Part shown: positions 9,001 through 16,721 of the stretch, piece by piece
Numbering within the stretch: the first letter of the stretch is position 1
Layout: each line of letters opens with the position of its first letter
Assembly (NCBI GenBank): GCA_959347315.1
Contig: OY365814.1
Span: forward strand, 31,228,176-31,292,175
DNA from: Bimastos eiseni
Taxonomy: Eukaryota; Annelida; Clitellata; Crassiclitellata; Lumbricidae
Length of the DNA stretch: 64,000 bases
Direction of reading: 5' to 3'
Notes under the pieces: generated by a model
Databases searched by the model: none
Told to the model about the DNA's origin: nothing
What the model saw: the letters and a program-made list of their open reading frames with translations, nothing else
Program-made: the position numbers and the translations under genes

Positions 9001-10735
9001 TAAAACGATTGATTAAGTCATTTTGTTCTGCAGTTTCTTTAGAGTCAGGAATGGAGTCAGTCAGTTCTTCAGCTTCATGTAAGTCAGGAATGGTGTCACA
9101 TCGCTCCGCAGTTTCTTTAGCAACAGAGAATGAGTCAGTCCTCTCTTCAGTTTCTGTAACGCAAGGGTTCCGATCATTTTTCTTTGAAGTTGTTTCATAG
9201 TCAGGGATTGAAGTACTTTGCTCGGAGTATTCTTTCAGTTCATTTTGCTTACCGTGAGATATGATATCACGGATGTATTCATTCCCGTCCTCTGAACCTG
9301 GGGATGGCTGCTTGTTCATTCGAATCCTTCTAGACGTTAAATAGATGTCAGTTGATGAATGGTCGAAGTTCAAGAGTCGTGGATCAGTTTCGCCAAACTC
9401 CGCAAGACTAGAAGGATCAGTCGGACTTCGAAAGGTGGACAATGGTTGCATACCTATCTGTTGCACTTTCATCAATATTCCATCGCCACCTACCGTTGAG
9501 TGACTTTCGTCGATGACGTTCGTGTTACTTAACGCGATGTTCGCCTGGGATTTAATGACATCGATGGAAATCACTTTCGTGTCGTTGTACCCGGATGGTT
9601 TCGCAAATGCACTGGCGTCAGGCTGAGCCTTGACCTTGACATCTGCTGCCTGTACGTGGTCCTGTAGTCCAGAAGCAGCTGGTTCAGTCGTGACCTCTTT
9701 TCTAGCTTGTGCACTGTCCACCTGCGCGTGGTTCAGCTTTATACTGATGGGATGCGTTGCTTCTTGCTCAGCAAAAAGCTTCATTGTCATTTTTTCACCA
9801 CCAGCAGCAGTATCTCCGATATTCGTCCTGTGTTCATTACCAGAGCTCATCGGAACTTTTTCGTTTCCAGTTGTATTGCCTCTGAGGCGTTCTGAATTCT
9901 CCATCAGTTCTTGCGGCAGCCTTTCTCCAGTCTTTGAGTCACGCGTTGGACCAATCTCCGGAGGTCCTCGCTGACCCCTTCCGATGCCTCCATCGCCGCT
10001 TTGCTTCGACCAGACCATGCTCACCTCACCCACTCTCCGTTCACACTCTCGCGTCAGCTGGTGTCTGGCCTTCCTGATATCAATCTCTGGAGATTTCCAA
10101 TGGACTGTGGTGAACTTTCCGGCGTCACCCTCTCCCACGGGATCGCCTTCCCTGTCTTCGCGAAACACGGGAAGACCTCTGCCGACAAGGCGCAGTTCCG
10201 ACATCGAAAGCGACATAGATTTCATCAGCCTTTCGCCAAGATTCTTCAGATTCAATTCCGTCGATCTTCGGACGAGTTCCGTTTCTTTTCCGCCTTCGAA
10301 ACTCGGGATCGACTCCAGCATCTGGCAACTGTGGTAGCGCTTCAATCCATGATCCTTCGACGACCAACCTTTAAAATCTTCTGAAACCATCTTGGTATCA
10401 TGACTATGGGCACTCGAAGACATTGACTGAGCCCCACGTTTCACTTCAGCTTCCAGTACGATGACGTGATCGCCCGGAAGGCGTTCCTGCGTCACGTGAC
10501 CGGAAGTTACTGAATCACAATTTCCTGTCGTAGTATCTGGCAGTTTCTCTGCTTTCCAACGGTCTTGTCGCCCGCGTAGCAATTCTCCATCTCTTAGACT
10601 GGAGACGAGACTTGAGCTAAGCCCAGAGTCTTCGCTTTCCGTTTCTGAAACGTCGTCGAGTTGGAAGGAATGAGCTGGTTCCGAGGTTTCTGAAGAAGAT
10701 ATCTCACCGGTCTTCTCCGGTGAATGTGTCGACAT
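1..10735 (-). CDS. Giant intronless repeat protein, C-terminus beyond window edge
   Basis: A single frame is open from an ATG at 10735 down to base 1, at least 3578 codons. I read triplets in this frame from base 1 to about 2100 and over the N-terminal 2 kb and found no stop; variant repeat units in between also stay open. An in-frame TAA lies 48 bases upstream of the ATG and no other ATG intervenes; the ATG has G at -3. The first 490 or so residues are polar and non-repetitive. Next come diverged 13-residue repeats (pattern FKETAEQxDSIPD), then the homogenised 52/53-residue array, then diverged monomers again, then about 500 acidic Ser/Glu/Asp-rich residues. I see no signal peptide, membrane helix or known domain. 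Composition suggests disorder or weak helix with many CK2-like acidic Ser/Thr sites. Function is unknown. A 5' exon could exist: 11823-11782 has an ATG and a GTAAGG donor, but its phase does not fit the obvious acceptors. Confidence 0.72.
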   Translation of the reverse strand, partial: MSTHSPEKTGEISSSETSEPAHSFQLDDVSETESEDSGLSSSLVSSLRDGELLRGRQDRWKAEKLPDTTTGNCDSVTSGHVTQERLPGDHVIVLEAEVKRGAQSMSSSAHSHDTKMVSEDFKGWSSKDHGLKRYHSCQMLESIPSFEGGKETELVRRSTELNLKNLGERLMKSMSLSMSELRLVGRGLPVFREDREGDPVGEGDAGKFTTVHWKSPEIDIRKARHQLTRECERRVGEVSMVWSKQSGDGGIGRGQRGPPEIGPTRDSKTGERLPQELMENSERLRGNTTGNEKVPMSSGNEHRTNIGDTAAGGEKMTMKLFAEQEATHPISIKLNHAQVDSAQARKEVTTEPAASGLQDHVQAADVKVKAQPDASAFAKPSGYNDTKVISIDVIKSQANIALSNTNVIDESHSTVGGDGILMKVQQIGMQPLSTFRSPTDPSSLAEFGETDPRLLNFDHSSTDIYLTSRRIRMNKQPSPGSEDGNEYIRDIISHGKQNELKEYSEQSTSIPDYETTSKKNDRNPCVTETEERTDSFSVAKETAERCDTIPDLHEAEELTDSIPDSKETAEQNDLINRFRETPEQIDSVPDYTKIAEKPDSSSDLKEIAKQNDSIPVSKETAEQIDSVHNCKETARDSIFDYKETAEQTESETDFKETNDKTFSIPDSKETAKQTESVNANFNETGEKTDSISDFKQIAKHNDSETDLNKKTDDKTFFIPDSKEDAKQNESAPDLKGTGEKTDSISDFKQTAKQTDSEAELEKTDDKTFSIPDSKENAKQNESAPDLKGTGEKTDSMTGFKQTAKHTDSEAELEKTDNKTFSIPDSKENAKQSESAPDLKGTGEKTDSISHFKQTAKQTDSEADLKKTDNKTFSIPDSKENAKQNESAPDLKGTGEKTDSMTGFKQTAKHTDSEAELEKTYNKTFSIPDSKENAKQNESAPDLIGTGEKTDSISDFKQTAKQNDSETDLNKKTDDKTFSIPDSKENAKQNESAPDLKGTGEKTDSISHFKQTAKQNDSEAELEKTDDKTFSIPDSKENAKQSESAPDLKGTGVITDSISHFKQTAKQTDSEADLKKTDNKTFSIPDSKENAKQNESAPDLKGTGEKTDSMTGFKQTAKHTDSEAELEKTYNKTFSIPDSKENAKQNESAPDLIGTGEKTDSISDFKQTAKQNDSETDLNKKTDDKTFSIPDSKENAKQNESAPDLKGTGEKTDSMTGFKQTAKHTDSEAELEKTDNKTFSIPDSKENAKQNESAPDLIGTGEKTDSISDFKQTAKQNDSETNLNKKTDDKTFSIPDSKENAKQNESAPDLKGTGEKTDSISHFKQTAKQNDSETDLNKKTDDKTFSIPDSKENAKQNESAPDLIGTGEKTDSISHFKQTAKQNDSETDLNKKTDDKTFSIPDSKENAKQNESAPDLKGTGEKTDSISHFKQTAKQNDSETDLKQKTDDKTFSIPDSKENAKQNESAPDLKGTGEKTDSISHFKQTAKQNDSETDLNKKTDDKTFFIPDSKEDAKQNESAPDLKGTGEKTDSISDFKQTAKQTDSEAELEKTDDKTFSIPDSKENAKQNESAPDLKGTGEKTDSMTGFKQTAKHTDSEAELEKTDNKTFSIPDSKENAKQSESAPDLKGTGEKTDSISHFKQTAKQTDSEADLKKTDNKTFSIPDSKENAKQNESAPDLKGTGEKTDSMTGFKQTAKHTDSEAELEKTYNKTFSIPDSKENAKQNESAPDLIGTGEKTDSISDFKQTAKQNDSETDLNKKTDDKTFSIPDSKENAKQNESAPDLKGTGEKTDSISHFKQTAKQNDSEAELEKTDDKTFSIPDSKENAKQSESAPDLKGTGVITDSISHFKQTAKQTDSEADLKKTDNKTFSIPDSKENAKQNESAPDLKGTGEKTDSMTGFKQTAKHTDSEAELEKTYNKTFSIPDSKENAKQNESAPDLIGTGEKTDSISDFKQTAKQNDSETDLNKKTDDKTFSIPDSKENAKQNESAPDLKGTGEKTDSMTGFKQTAKHTDSEAELEKTYNKTFSIPDSKENAKQNESAPDLIGTGEKTDSISDFKQTAKQNDSETNLNKKTDDKTFSIPDSKENAKQNESAPDLKGTGEKTDSISHFKQTTKQNDSETDLNKKTDDKTFSIPDSKENAKQNESAPDLIGTGEKTDSISHFKQTAKQNDSETDLNKKTDDKTFSIPDSKENAKQNESAPDLKGTGEKTDSISHFKQTAKQNDSETDLNKKTDDKTFSIPDSKENAKQNESAPDLKGTGEKTDSMTGFKQTAKHTDSEAELKKTDDKTFSIPDSKENAKQNESAPDLKGTGEKTDSMTGFKQTAKHTDSEAELEKTDNKTFSIPDSKENAKQNESAPDLIGTGEKTDSISDFKQTAKQNDSETDLNKKTDDKTFSIPDSKENAKQNESAPDLIGTGEKTDSISDFKQTAKQNDSETDLNKKTDDKTFSIPDSKENAKQNESAPDLKGTGEKTDSMTGFKQTAKHTDSEAELEKTYNKTFSIPDSKENAKQNESAPDLIGTGEKTDSISGFKQTAKQNDSETDLNKKTDDKTFSIPDSKENAKQNESAPDLKGTGEKTDSISHFKQTAKQNDSEAELKKTDDKTFSIPDSKENAKQNESAPDLKGTGEKTDSMTGFKQTAKHTDSEAELEKTDNKTFSIPDSKENAKQNESAPDLIGTGEKTDSISDFKQTAKQNDSETDLNKKTDDKTFSIPDSKENAKQNESAPDLIGTGEKTDSISDFKQTAKQNDSETDLNKKTDDKTFSIPDSKENAKQNESAPDLKGTGEKTDSISHFKQTAKQNDSETDLNKKTDDKTFSIPDSKENAKQNESAPDLKGTGENTDSISDFKQTAKQNYSETDLNKKTDDKTFSIHDKKETAKHNESAPDFKETGEKTDFIPDVMKAAAQYGSTLDFNDTADQTEHTTDFKETIEQNEFSPDFKESAEQSDLVPNSKERAERMDSIANFKVTAEQDDNLPHSHEAEKQTDSIPDLKEPEEQAYSIPDMNETAEQSDSVPDFKQAKEYMGSICNTLEWKEAEKHDSIHELEESATRIDSIRVLTDTQKKNDSTHKHKTTEYFNNFENVTRERSPFNTENTSIPRVYSSLLLTSRITTAHCSTSDEPSTGQDNACSNSLESARKYTTKAKIEETSSRSGLAAEIPTRDASTETSRSLEDLFVATRLGAKPTDSQGTDGSCACGAARVTRKDGTSNESLQMMQDSDGDSSDAKLLIQATLAFVRRALTPGGSDKATLSPLANKIDSHDTGDEFEEDSKLRTSDIKNSLKDDDGTTRASDQTTQGPVKIFLTDSEGTLFNVDTELLNETGEWSTPVSTSLESCNDTQEANDVSEAAEENASLDDENAVEEKASPSRTESVAEAAEIDETSETNEERSRESANKSSSASDNILTDIEPEVSETSVLEEEMIETSDDPIKLLSVVKEPWYGHSGLDTTDRPNADHSKVACILGESRENSDEFSRDSLQEFEAVKATQALFGNPERIAEAPLMLVPLDVPVQDEIVRNFTSATGVPTRSEESSEEPNKEFNSSIKYSEKRSDSVGQSSIESSMPLCFSQQSNLQHRAGYP
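1560..2050 (-). repeat. Diverged 13-residue monomers, C-terminal flank of array
   Basis: Units such as FKETIEQNEFSPD, FKESAEQSDLVPN, SKERAERMDSIAN and MNETAEQSDSVPD run on from the homogenised core and fade out near 1560. As on the other flank, they are single monomers without the four-part order. Confidence 0.8.
2050..8690 (-). repeat. Coding higher-order array, about 42 units of 156/159 bp
   Basis: The same landmark recurs every 159 or 156 bases (for example 2441, 2600, 2759, 2915). Each unit encodes four 13-residue monomers: FKQTAKQTDSEAE, LEKTDDKTFSIPD, SKENAKQNESAPD and LKGTGEKTDSISD. The 159-bp version has 14 residues in the second monomer (LNKKTDDKTFSIPD). Most units differ by only a few bases and all length changes are multiples of three. 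Confidence 0.93.
4100..8636 (-). repeat. Tandem 2361-bp block duplication (15 units) inside the array
   Basis: Landmarks at 4285, 4419, 5019, 5361, 5646 and 5832 recur exactly 2361 bases later at 6646, 6780, 7380, 7722, 8007 and 8193, including rare variants such as the 'gttattactcc' unit (5215 and 7576). The match runs from about 4100-6275 to about 6461-8636 and fails on both sides. 2361 bp is 787 codons, so the frame is kept. Confidence 0.88.
8690..9260 (-). repeat. Diverged 13-residue monomers, N-terminal flank of array
   Basis: Reading the minus strand, successive 13-residue units are recognisable but strongly diverged: YKETAEQTESETD, LKEIAKQNDSIPV, FRETPEQIDSVPD, LHEAEELTDSIPD. No 52-residue periodicity is seen here. 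Confidence 0.8.
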
Positions 10736-12454
10736 CACTTGGCTGTCTTTTTGATCAGTTGTTAAGTAGAATCCTGTTGTTGATTAGCAGCGGACGGGAA
10801 GTATACGAGTTCTACTGTTAGAAAGTAGCCTGAAATCATTTAGAGCACAGGATTTACTGCGACAAACATGATCTAATGGTCAAGTGGACAATCGAATGAC
10901 CTATGGTTCGCTATATAAGTTAATATAACATATTAGAATATCACAGGGCATGATAGAGTAAATATAATTGAACTGTATAAAATTAATAAACCCAATTCAG
11001 TAAAATTCAAAAGAATTTTAACAAATTTCAGCTAGGAATGATTAAATTGAATAAATTTAGATTTTGAAAATTCAAATAGAATAGGAGTCATGGGACTATT
11101 ATATATCTAGCCTATGTACAATCAAAAGTAGTTTCGCCGATGATCCAGAAGAGTCTCTCGAGATAATCATAAGTTAGCCACACAGAGATCAACGAGGTTT
11201 CGTATGCAGTATACAGAAGGCAGTGCATTTCCCACTCAAACAAATACTCTAGCATTACACATTTTACAGTGGTGTGCATAATTAAGTCTTGCATCCTCAA
11301 TTACTTTGTCTTCTTTCAACGTGCATTGTTGTTATCTCTATTCGGTCATGGAGCTAATATAATTAATAACATTTAGTAATACAGAGGTTCTATTAAGCTT
11401 TAAAAAGCCACATCTTAACATGGATGACTTCAATTTAAAATTACTTATGGCGCTATAACACGAACCTCCTATATAGGCCTAGATACCGCATAGAAATGAC
11501 GGATTGTGCGCCAATATTGGGTCGAGACTAGCTGCATAATGCAATGTGTTGACACGAACTAGCAAACAAACGAACGTTACGTCTTCTCTGTCACGTAATG
11601 ACTTTGAAAACTCGTTTAACGTGTTACTGTTATTTTCACGAAGGCAAGAGACAGACAAACAGACATGCAAGCAGGCAGATAGAGGGATGAATAGAAGGGA
11701 GATGGGATGAGTGGGTGCAGAATGAGAGAAAGAAAGGCATGACAGATGAAGCAGGTCGACAACTTCACAATCCGTCCTTACCTGTGCAGGTGAGGTGCGC
11801 CATTTCTCGAATCGCGTAAACACGTGATCATATACGTTGCCATCGTTTTCATTTGTGCATTATGGTCCAAGAACACGCTCGGACATGATGAAAGCCCAAA
11901 CATAAAATCCGTCTGGATGACACATTCTAAAACGAGCCGCCTAAATTAACATCAGATCGGAAATCGAATTTTTATATCTCTCAGTTGGTCGCTCGTGATT
12001 TGTCCAACGCGGCTGCGATACATGTCGACACAGTCCGACAAGTTTAGACTCACTACTTCGACTATACACACAGGATGCAAACGACACATATTAGACGCAG
12101 AAACACGGACAGACAAGCGAGCAACTAGCCGCAGACAGACAGATCAAACGAGTGACCTAACTCCGTTGTAAATCAACCTGTCTGCCGTTGTTCAGTAACG
12201 GGCACGTTATTAATTCGAGCCGTTAAGAAAATTCCGTCTGCTGTTTTGAAGGGCCTCTCGAATATTATGCGAACGTTCTTGGCCAACGCGTGCTCGCATT
12301 TCGCTTTGGCACAGAACCCTTTGTTCGCTCACTAGGACTTACCCGTAAAAGTGTCTAAGTGTCTGAATTATTGAACCTCCTAAGTGTCTGTGTATTTTTT
12401 TATATGATCGGTGTCTGTCAACTCACACACGTAATGTGACCAGATGGCCACCAG
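10736..12454. other. Intergenic, AT-rich, no supported gene
   Basis: AT-rich sequence upstream of the giant repeat gene. The one point of note is an ATG at 11823 (minus) followed after 14 codons by a GTAAGG donor at 11781-11776, a possible but unsupported first exon. Short open frames here look random. Confidence 0.5.
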
Positions 12455-12462
12455 AGAGGGAC

Positions 12463-12545
<83 letters not shown>

Positions 12546-12812
12546 GACAGAGACAGAGACAGAGACAGAGACAGACAGACATATAAATAAAGACAGAGAC
12601 AGGTACAGAGAGAGGAAGACAAAGAGAGACAGAGATACAAGGAGATAGAGCAATAGAGAGAGAGAGAGAGACACAGAGAGAGAGAGAGAGAAGGAGACAG
12701 ACAGACAAACAGACAGAGACAGAGAGAGACAGAGGCAGACAGAGATAAAGACAGAGAGCAAGGGAGGGAGAGAAAGAAAAGAGAGAGAGAGACCGAGAGA
12801 GAGAAAGTTTGA
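12455..12812. repeat. GA / GACA / GAGACA microsatellite
   Basis: Runs of (GA)n pass into (GACA)n at about 12490-12545, then imperfect GAGACA to about 12812. Several overlapping frames are open only because the array lacks stop codons. Confidence 0.97.
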
Positions 12813-13370
12813 CAGAGAGTCGTGAAAAAATAAGAACAAGAAGGACACCGAGACATAGAGATTCAGGCATTTCCACATCGAGTCTATTCTGTTTGTCGAT
12901 TAAGGCACCAATTACAGAACCGAATAAATAAAGATAATGAATTAAAACCCTGACTAGATTAACAGCCTTGACCGTGTCGACACACAGGACAGATCAATAC
13001 AATCGCGCTGAACATTTGAACTGACCTCGACAGCTACCGAGAAACTACCGTCGACATCGTGTGGGGCTTTGGAGTGATTTATGTCAAGAGAAAAATCATT
13101 AATAGGCCCGTCGATAGAAAGATAAGCTGACTTGATTTAGTTAAAAATTAAAATATGTATCGTCGTTTATCAAGTAATAGTTAAATTGATAAGAGCGGTT
13201 ATCATGATTGAGAACGAGTTCTCTGAGGAAGGATTTATACGGATTATGTAATCATAGCCTATATATGTGTATGTTTGTCTGTGTGCATGTATATATTAAG
13301 TATTTATTTATGTATGTTAGTATGTATGCATGCATGCATGGGATTGAACATATAGGGCTATATACCGTGT

Positions 13371-13600
13371 GTGGCACGGTGGCCGATTGATTAGAGCGGT
13401 CGGTCCGTAACGCTGAGTGTGCACTGAGTGTGCGGATTCGACCCTCGTCCGAGGAGTCACAGTGTAAGGACCTTAGGCAAGTCCTTCGCGGACAATAATT
13501 GCTCTGCATTGCAATTGCAATTGAGCCGTCGAGGCGTGTGCACTTCTGAGCAAAAAATGCTGGAAGAAGGTTGATATCAAATTACGAGAATAAATAAATA
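13371..13600 (+). mobile_element. tRNA-derived SINE
   Basis: A tRNA-like head has an A-box-like segment (about 13380-13400, TGGCCGATTGATTAGAGCGG) and a B-box-like segment GGATTCGACCC at 13434-13444. An unrelated body follows, then a short A/T-rich tail (ataaataaata near 13590). Box spacing suits an RNA polymerase III internal promoter. It is not an intact tRNA: acceptor-stem pairing is absent. Confidence 0.75.
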
Positions 13601-13955
13601 TACATGTTTGTAAAGAACCTACGTTATTAATGCAATGATATGTAAGTCATTAATTATTTTGCTCTGTTACCTGATCTCAAATTACTATTCCTGAAAAACA
13701 AGTATTCGCTATATAAGAAAAAGCTAAAGAAAGTTATGCAGGATTAATTTTTCAGCAACATGAACGGCTTAAAAAGACTGGTTTGTGGCGTAAGTAACAA
13801 CAACGGTAAATTAACTCAACCTGGTTGTGTTCTACGTAGCAATTTAGTTTGCCAGAAAAAGTGCGACATTTTGTGAATGATTACAATCTTGTTAACATGG
13901 GATACGATGTGATTATTGCTATCTAAAATAGAGCGTTATTAGTTTCCTCGTATAG

Positions 13956-14213
13956 ATGTTACAGGCAGTTTGTAATACCAGGGATTTTGTAAATTATGCC
14001 TAGGCAATTTGTAAAACTCTAATTCTACATTAAACCTAACCCTGCACTAACCCTACCCTGACCCTGACCCTAACTCTGACCCTAACCCTGACTCTAGCCC
14101 TGACCCTAACCCGTACTCTGACCATAACCGTAAATGGTAATTTTACACATTGTCTGAAATCTAACAAATCAGGCATTTTACAAAATCCCTGTTTCACACA
14201 TTGCCTGTAACAT
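13956..14213. mobile_element. Foldback (MITE-like) element with telomere-like core
   Basis: The ends are inverted copies of each other: ATGTTACAGGCA at 13956 and TGCCTGTAACAT ending at 14213. The inverted similarity extends about 65-70 bases inward, with 'gggattttgtaaa' in both arms. The interior (about 14030-14130) is a run of CCCTAA and CCCTGA variants. Confidence 0.72.
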
Positions 14214-15595
14214 ATACAGATGTTTGTATTCTAAAAATTTATATCAGTTTTGCATAGGTCGCGTTTGCAAGCTGTTTAAGAAGTTAAGTTATGCAGTGTG
14301 TGGGAGCTGGAGTTTAGTGATACATAAATTGAGTTGGGTAGAGAGTAGTTCGTGATCTAAGAGGCAAAGGAAGAGGATGTGGAGGAGTTGAATGAGAGGG
14401 ACGAGGTGAGAGATGATGCACGGTAAATGAGGAGGAGAAGAAGATGCTGCTGTTACTGAAGATGACTAAGCTGATAAGGATGATGACGGTGATGATGATG
14501 ATGAAGCTGGTATACACCATGGGACAAGAAGAGGCTGATAAGAGTCAGTGAATAAGATAAAGTAAATGAGGAAGAAAAGGAGATGTAGAAGAACAAGAAG
14601 AGGATGGAACGAGACGAAAACGAGGAAGTAGTATATTAGAAAGAACGTGAACAAAAAGATAAGGAGGAGAATAAAAAGAGAACAAGATAGAGGGTGAAAT
14701 AAGATTGGCTACGACTTACATTGTAGGTGGACGCCAACAACGCTGTTTAATATTGGCTATTTTCGCCAGGTGGAGCAAGAGTGTTCATAAAAGATAACGA
14801 CCATGACGGTAAAGCCCACTGCTGCCATACACTGTCGGTAAACAACTTTCATATATACAGACAATAAGCAGTTGAGATGGCCAACTTGTTTCAAAAACGT
14901 TTTCATTTGCATGAATTTGAGGTTGCGCTTACAAAATAAACTTTTTCGGCAGTGCCATAATCCATTGTACATTTGTATAATTTCGAGACGACGACGATGA
15001 CGATGATGACGATGACGATGGCGACGATGACAATGATGATGATGATGATCATGACTCATCTCTTTTTAATCTTCCTGTTTTTTTTCATTTTCTGTTACCA
15101 CTATTACTAGGCTTCTCTTCGTCTCATGTACCTCCTATTCCTCCTGCTATCGCCTCTCTGCATATAACCCCTCTTATCCCCGCATTGACTTTTATACCCT
15201 GCGAGGATGAGATGAGTGAGGAGGTGTCCTGTTGCCCTCCTCGCAGACAACAATGGATGAGCAACTTGTCGATGGTCGAAACGAAGTGACTTCAAGAACG
15301 AAGTGACTTCAAGTAGATTCGAATTTCCGATTACAAGGAACATAAACTACTGATAGACCATCGCGTTCCATATAACGATGAACTACGATTACTACATCCA
15401 ATCATACTATGTAGTCCCCTATGCCTGTATGTGTGAATATGCTTGCTTTTGCGTTGTCGAGCCACTTAATACAGCACGCTTGAATTAGTGCACAAAACGT
15501 CGCTCTTGTTATTATCTATGAGCTAAAGAAAGGAATGTCTATAGTCTTTACACGTTTTGCAATGTCTATACGGTGCGTACACTTGTCTGTATATG

Positions 15596-15596
<1 letters not shown>
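14214..15596. other. Intergenic, purine-rich and simple sequence, no supported gene
   Basis: 14330-14700 is rich in AGG/GAA/GATGAT words and 14990-15050 in GATGAC. Open frames here follow composition and have no start context, splice signals or domain. Confidence 0.5.
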
Positions 15597-15681
<85 letters not shown>

Positions 15682-15825
15682 GTAGGGAGACAGACAGAGA
15701 GAGATAGACAGAGAGATAGACAGAGAGACAGCCACAGACAGCGACAGAGGGAGATAGAGAGAGCGAGAAAAAAGAGAGACAGAGAGACAGAAGACGGAGA
15801 AAGCGAGAAAGACAAAGAGAGAGAA
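15597..15825. repeat. (GA)n microsatellite
   Basis: A pure GA run covers about 15597-15678. Imperfect GAGACA and GATAGACA repeats continue to about 15825. Confidence 0.97.
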
Positions 15826-16721
15826 TAAGAATGACATTGGAATGCTTTTGACGTTACGCAAATGTGCAACTCTGGCCAATGTGTGTATTTTTTATGAGCC
15901 TAAATATGTTAATAATAAATATGTTAATAATAAGTCCTGCATAATGTTCCTTGGCTGTCGCAATCATTTTCTTTTATCTCGGTTGTTACACTGTTTATCT
16001 TGATCTCTGGTGTGTAGGCCTATGTCAGACAGCGGGGAATGTTCTAAGGCATAATGCGTCTGAAATTAATACGTCTTAGGTCAACCGGACAATAGACGTC
16101 AATCCGAGCATTTCAATTGGCAGATTTTTTTAAAATATGCTCTGACGGCGGCTGATTTTTTGATCCATTTCTGTAAAACTTCATAGTAACTTCAAAGTTA
16201 TGACTCAATTGTAACTAATACAGTAAGCCTAACTTCGGTGTAACTTTATTTTAACTGTTGTCAGTTCATTGTAACTTTACTCTAAACGTTTGGTCACAAT
16301 TATGTTGTTCACACATTTCCATGTTTACAGTCAAATTTAAAAAAATCGGCGTTAGTTTATTCTGCGAGAAGTTGCAATATTTTAGTAAATAAATCAGTAA
16401 ATACAAATTAGCCAGTAAACCTACTCGATTTTTAAAAATGTAATCGCTGTCTCTCTTGCTCTGTTTCTGTCTGTCTGTCGGTCTGTCTGTCTGTCTCTGC
16501 ATGTATCTCTATCTCTTCTTTTCAGTCATTCCGGCGACACATCCGAAGTGTTTCTCTAAAACAGATTGTTGTTGAATCATCGATTTTAAAGCATTATGGT
16601 CATAATAGTGTTCTAGTCAATCTCTAGGAATTGCAATCAAAACTCGCAATATATAACTGGGAAGCAATAATCACGGATCAGTAGTTGTCCTGGTGCCAAG
16701 TGGCATCGGAAAGCCAACGAA
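15826..16721. other. Intergenic 3' flank of the 31-residue repeat gene
   Basis: Mostly unique AT-rich DNA. A (TGTC)n stretch lies at about 16465-16500. A minus-strand AATAAA at 16250-16245, about 470 bases past the stop at 16722, could be the poly(A) signal of the gene above. I see nothing coding. Confidence 0.45.

Noticed and set aside
11782..11823. First exon of the giant repeat gene
   Set aside because: The ATG and donor are good but the phase 0 end does not match the acceptors near 10760-10790; left as a note only.
12455..12812. CRISPR-like array (also considered for the 36-bp and 40-bp repeats)
   Set aside because: Repeats are contiguous with no unique spacers, and the genome is eukaryotic.
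12380..12878. Long Leu/Ser/Cys frames over the GA/GACA array
   Set aside because: Microsatellite without stop codons; the same applies at 15516-15879, 56011-56481 and 59156-59571.
13377..13450. Possible tRNA gene
   Set aside because: A and B boxes are present but the cloverleaf stems do not pair; it is a SINE head.
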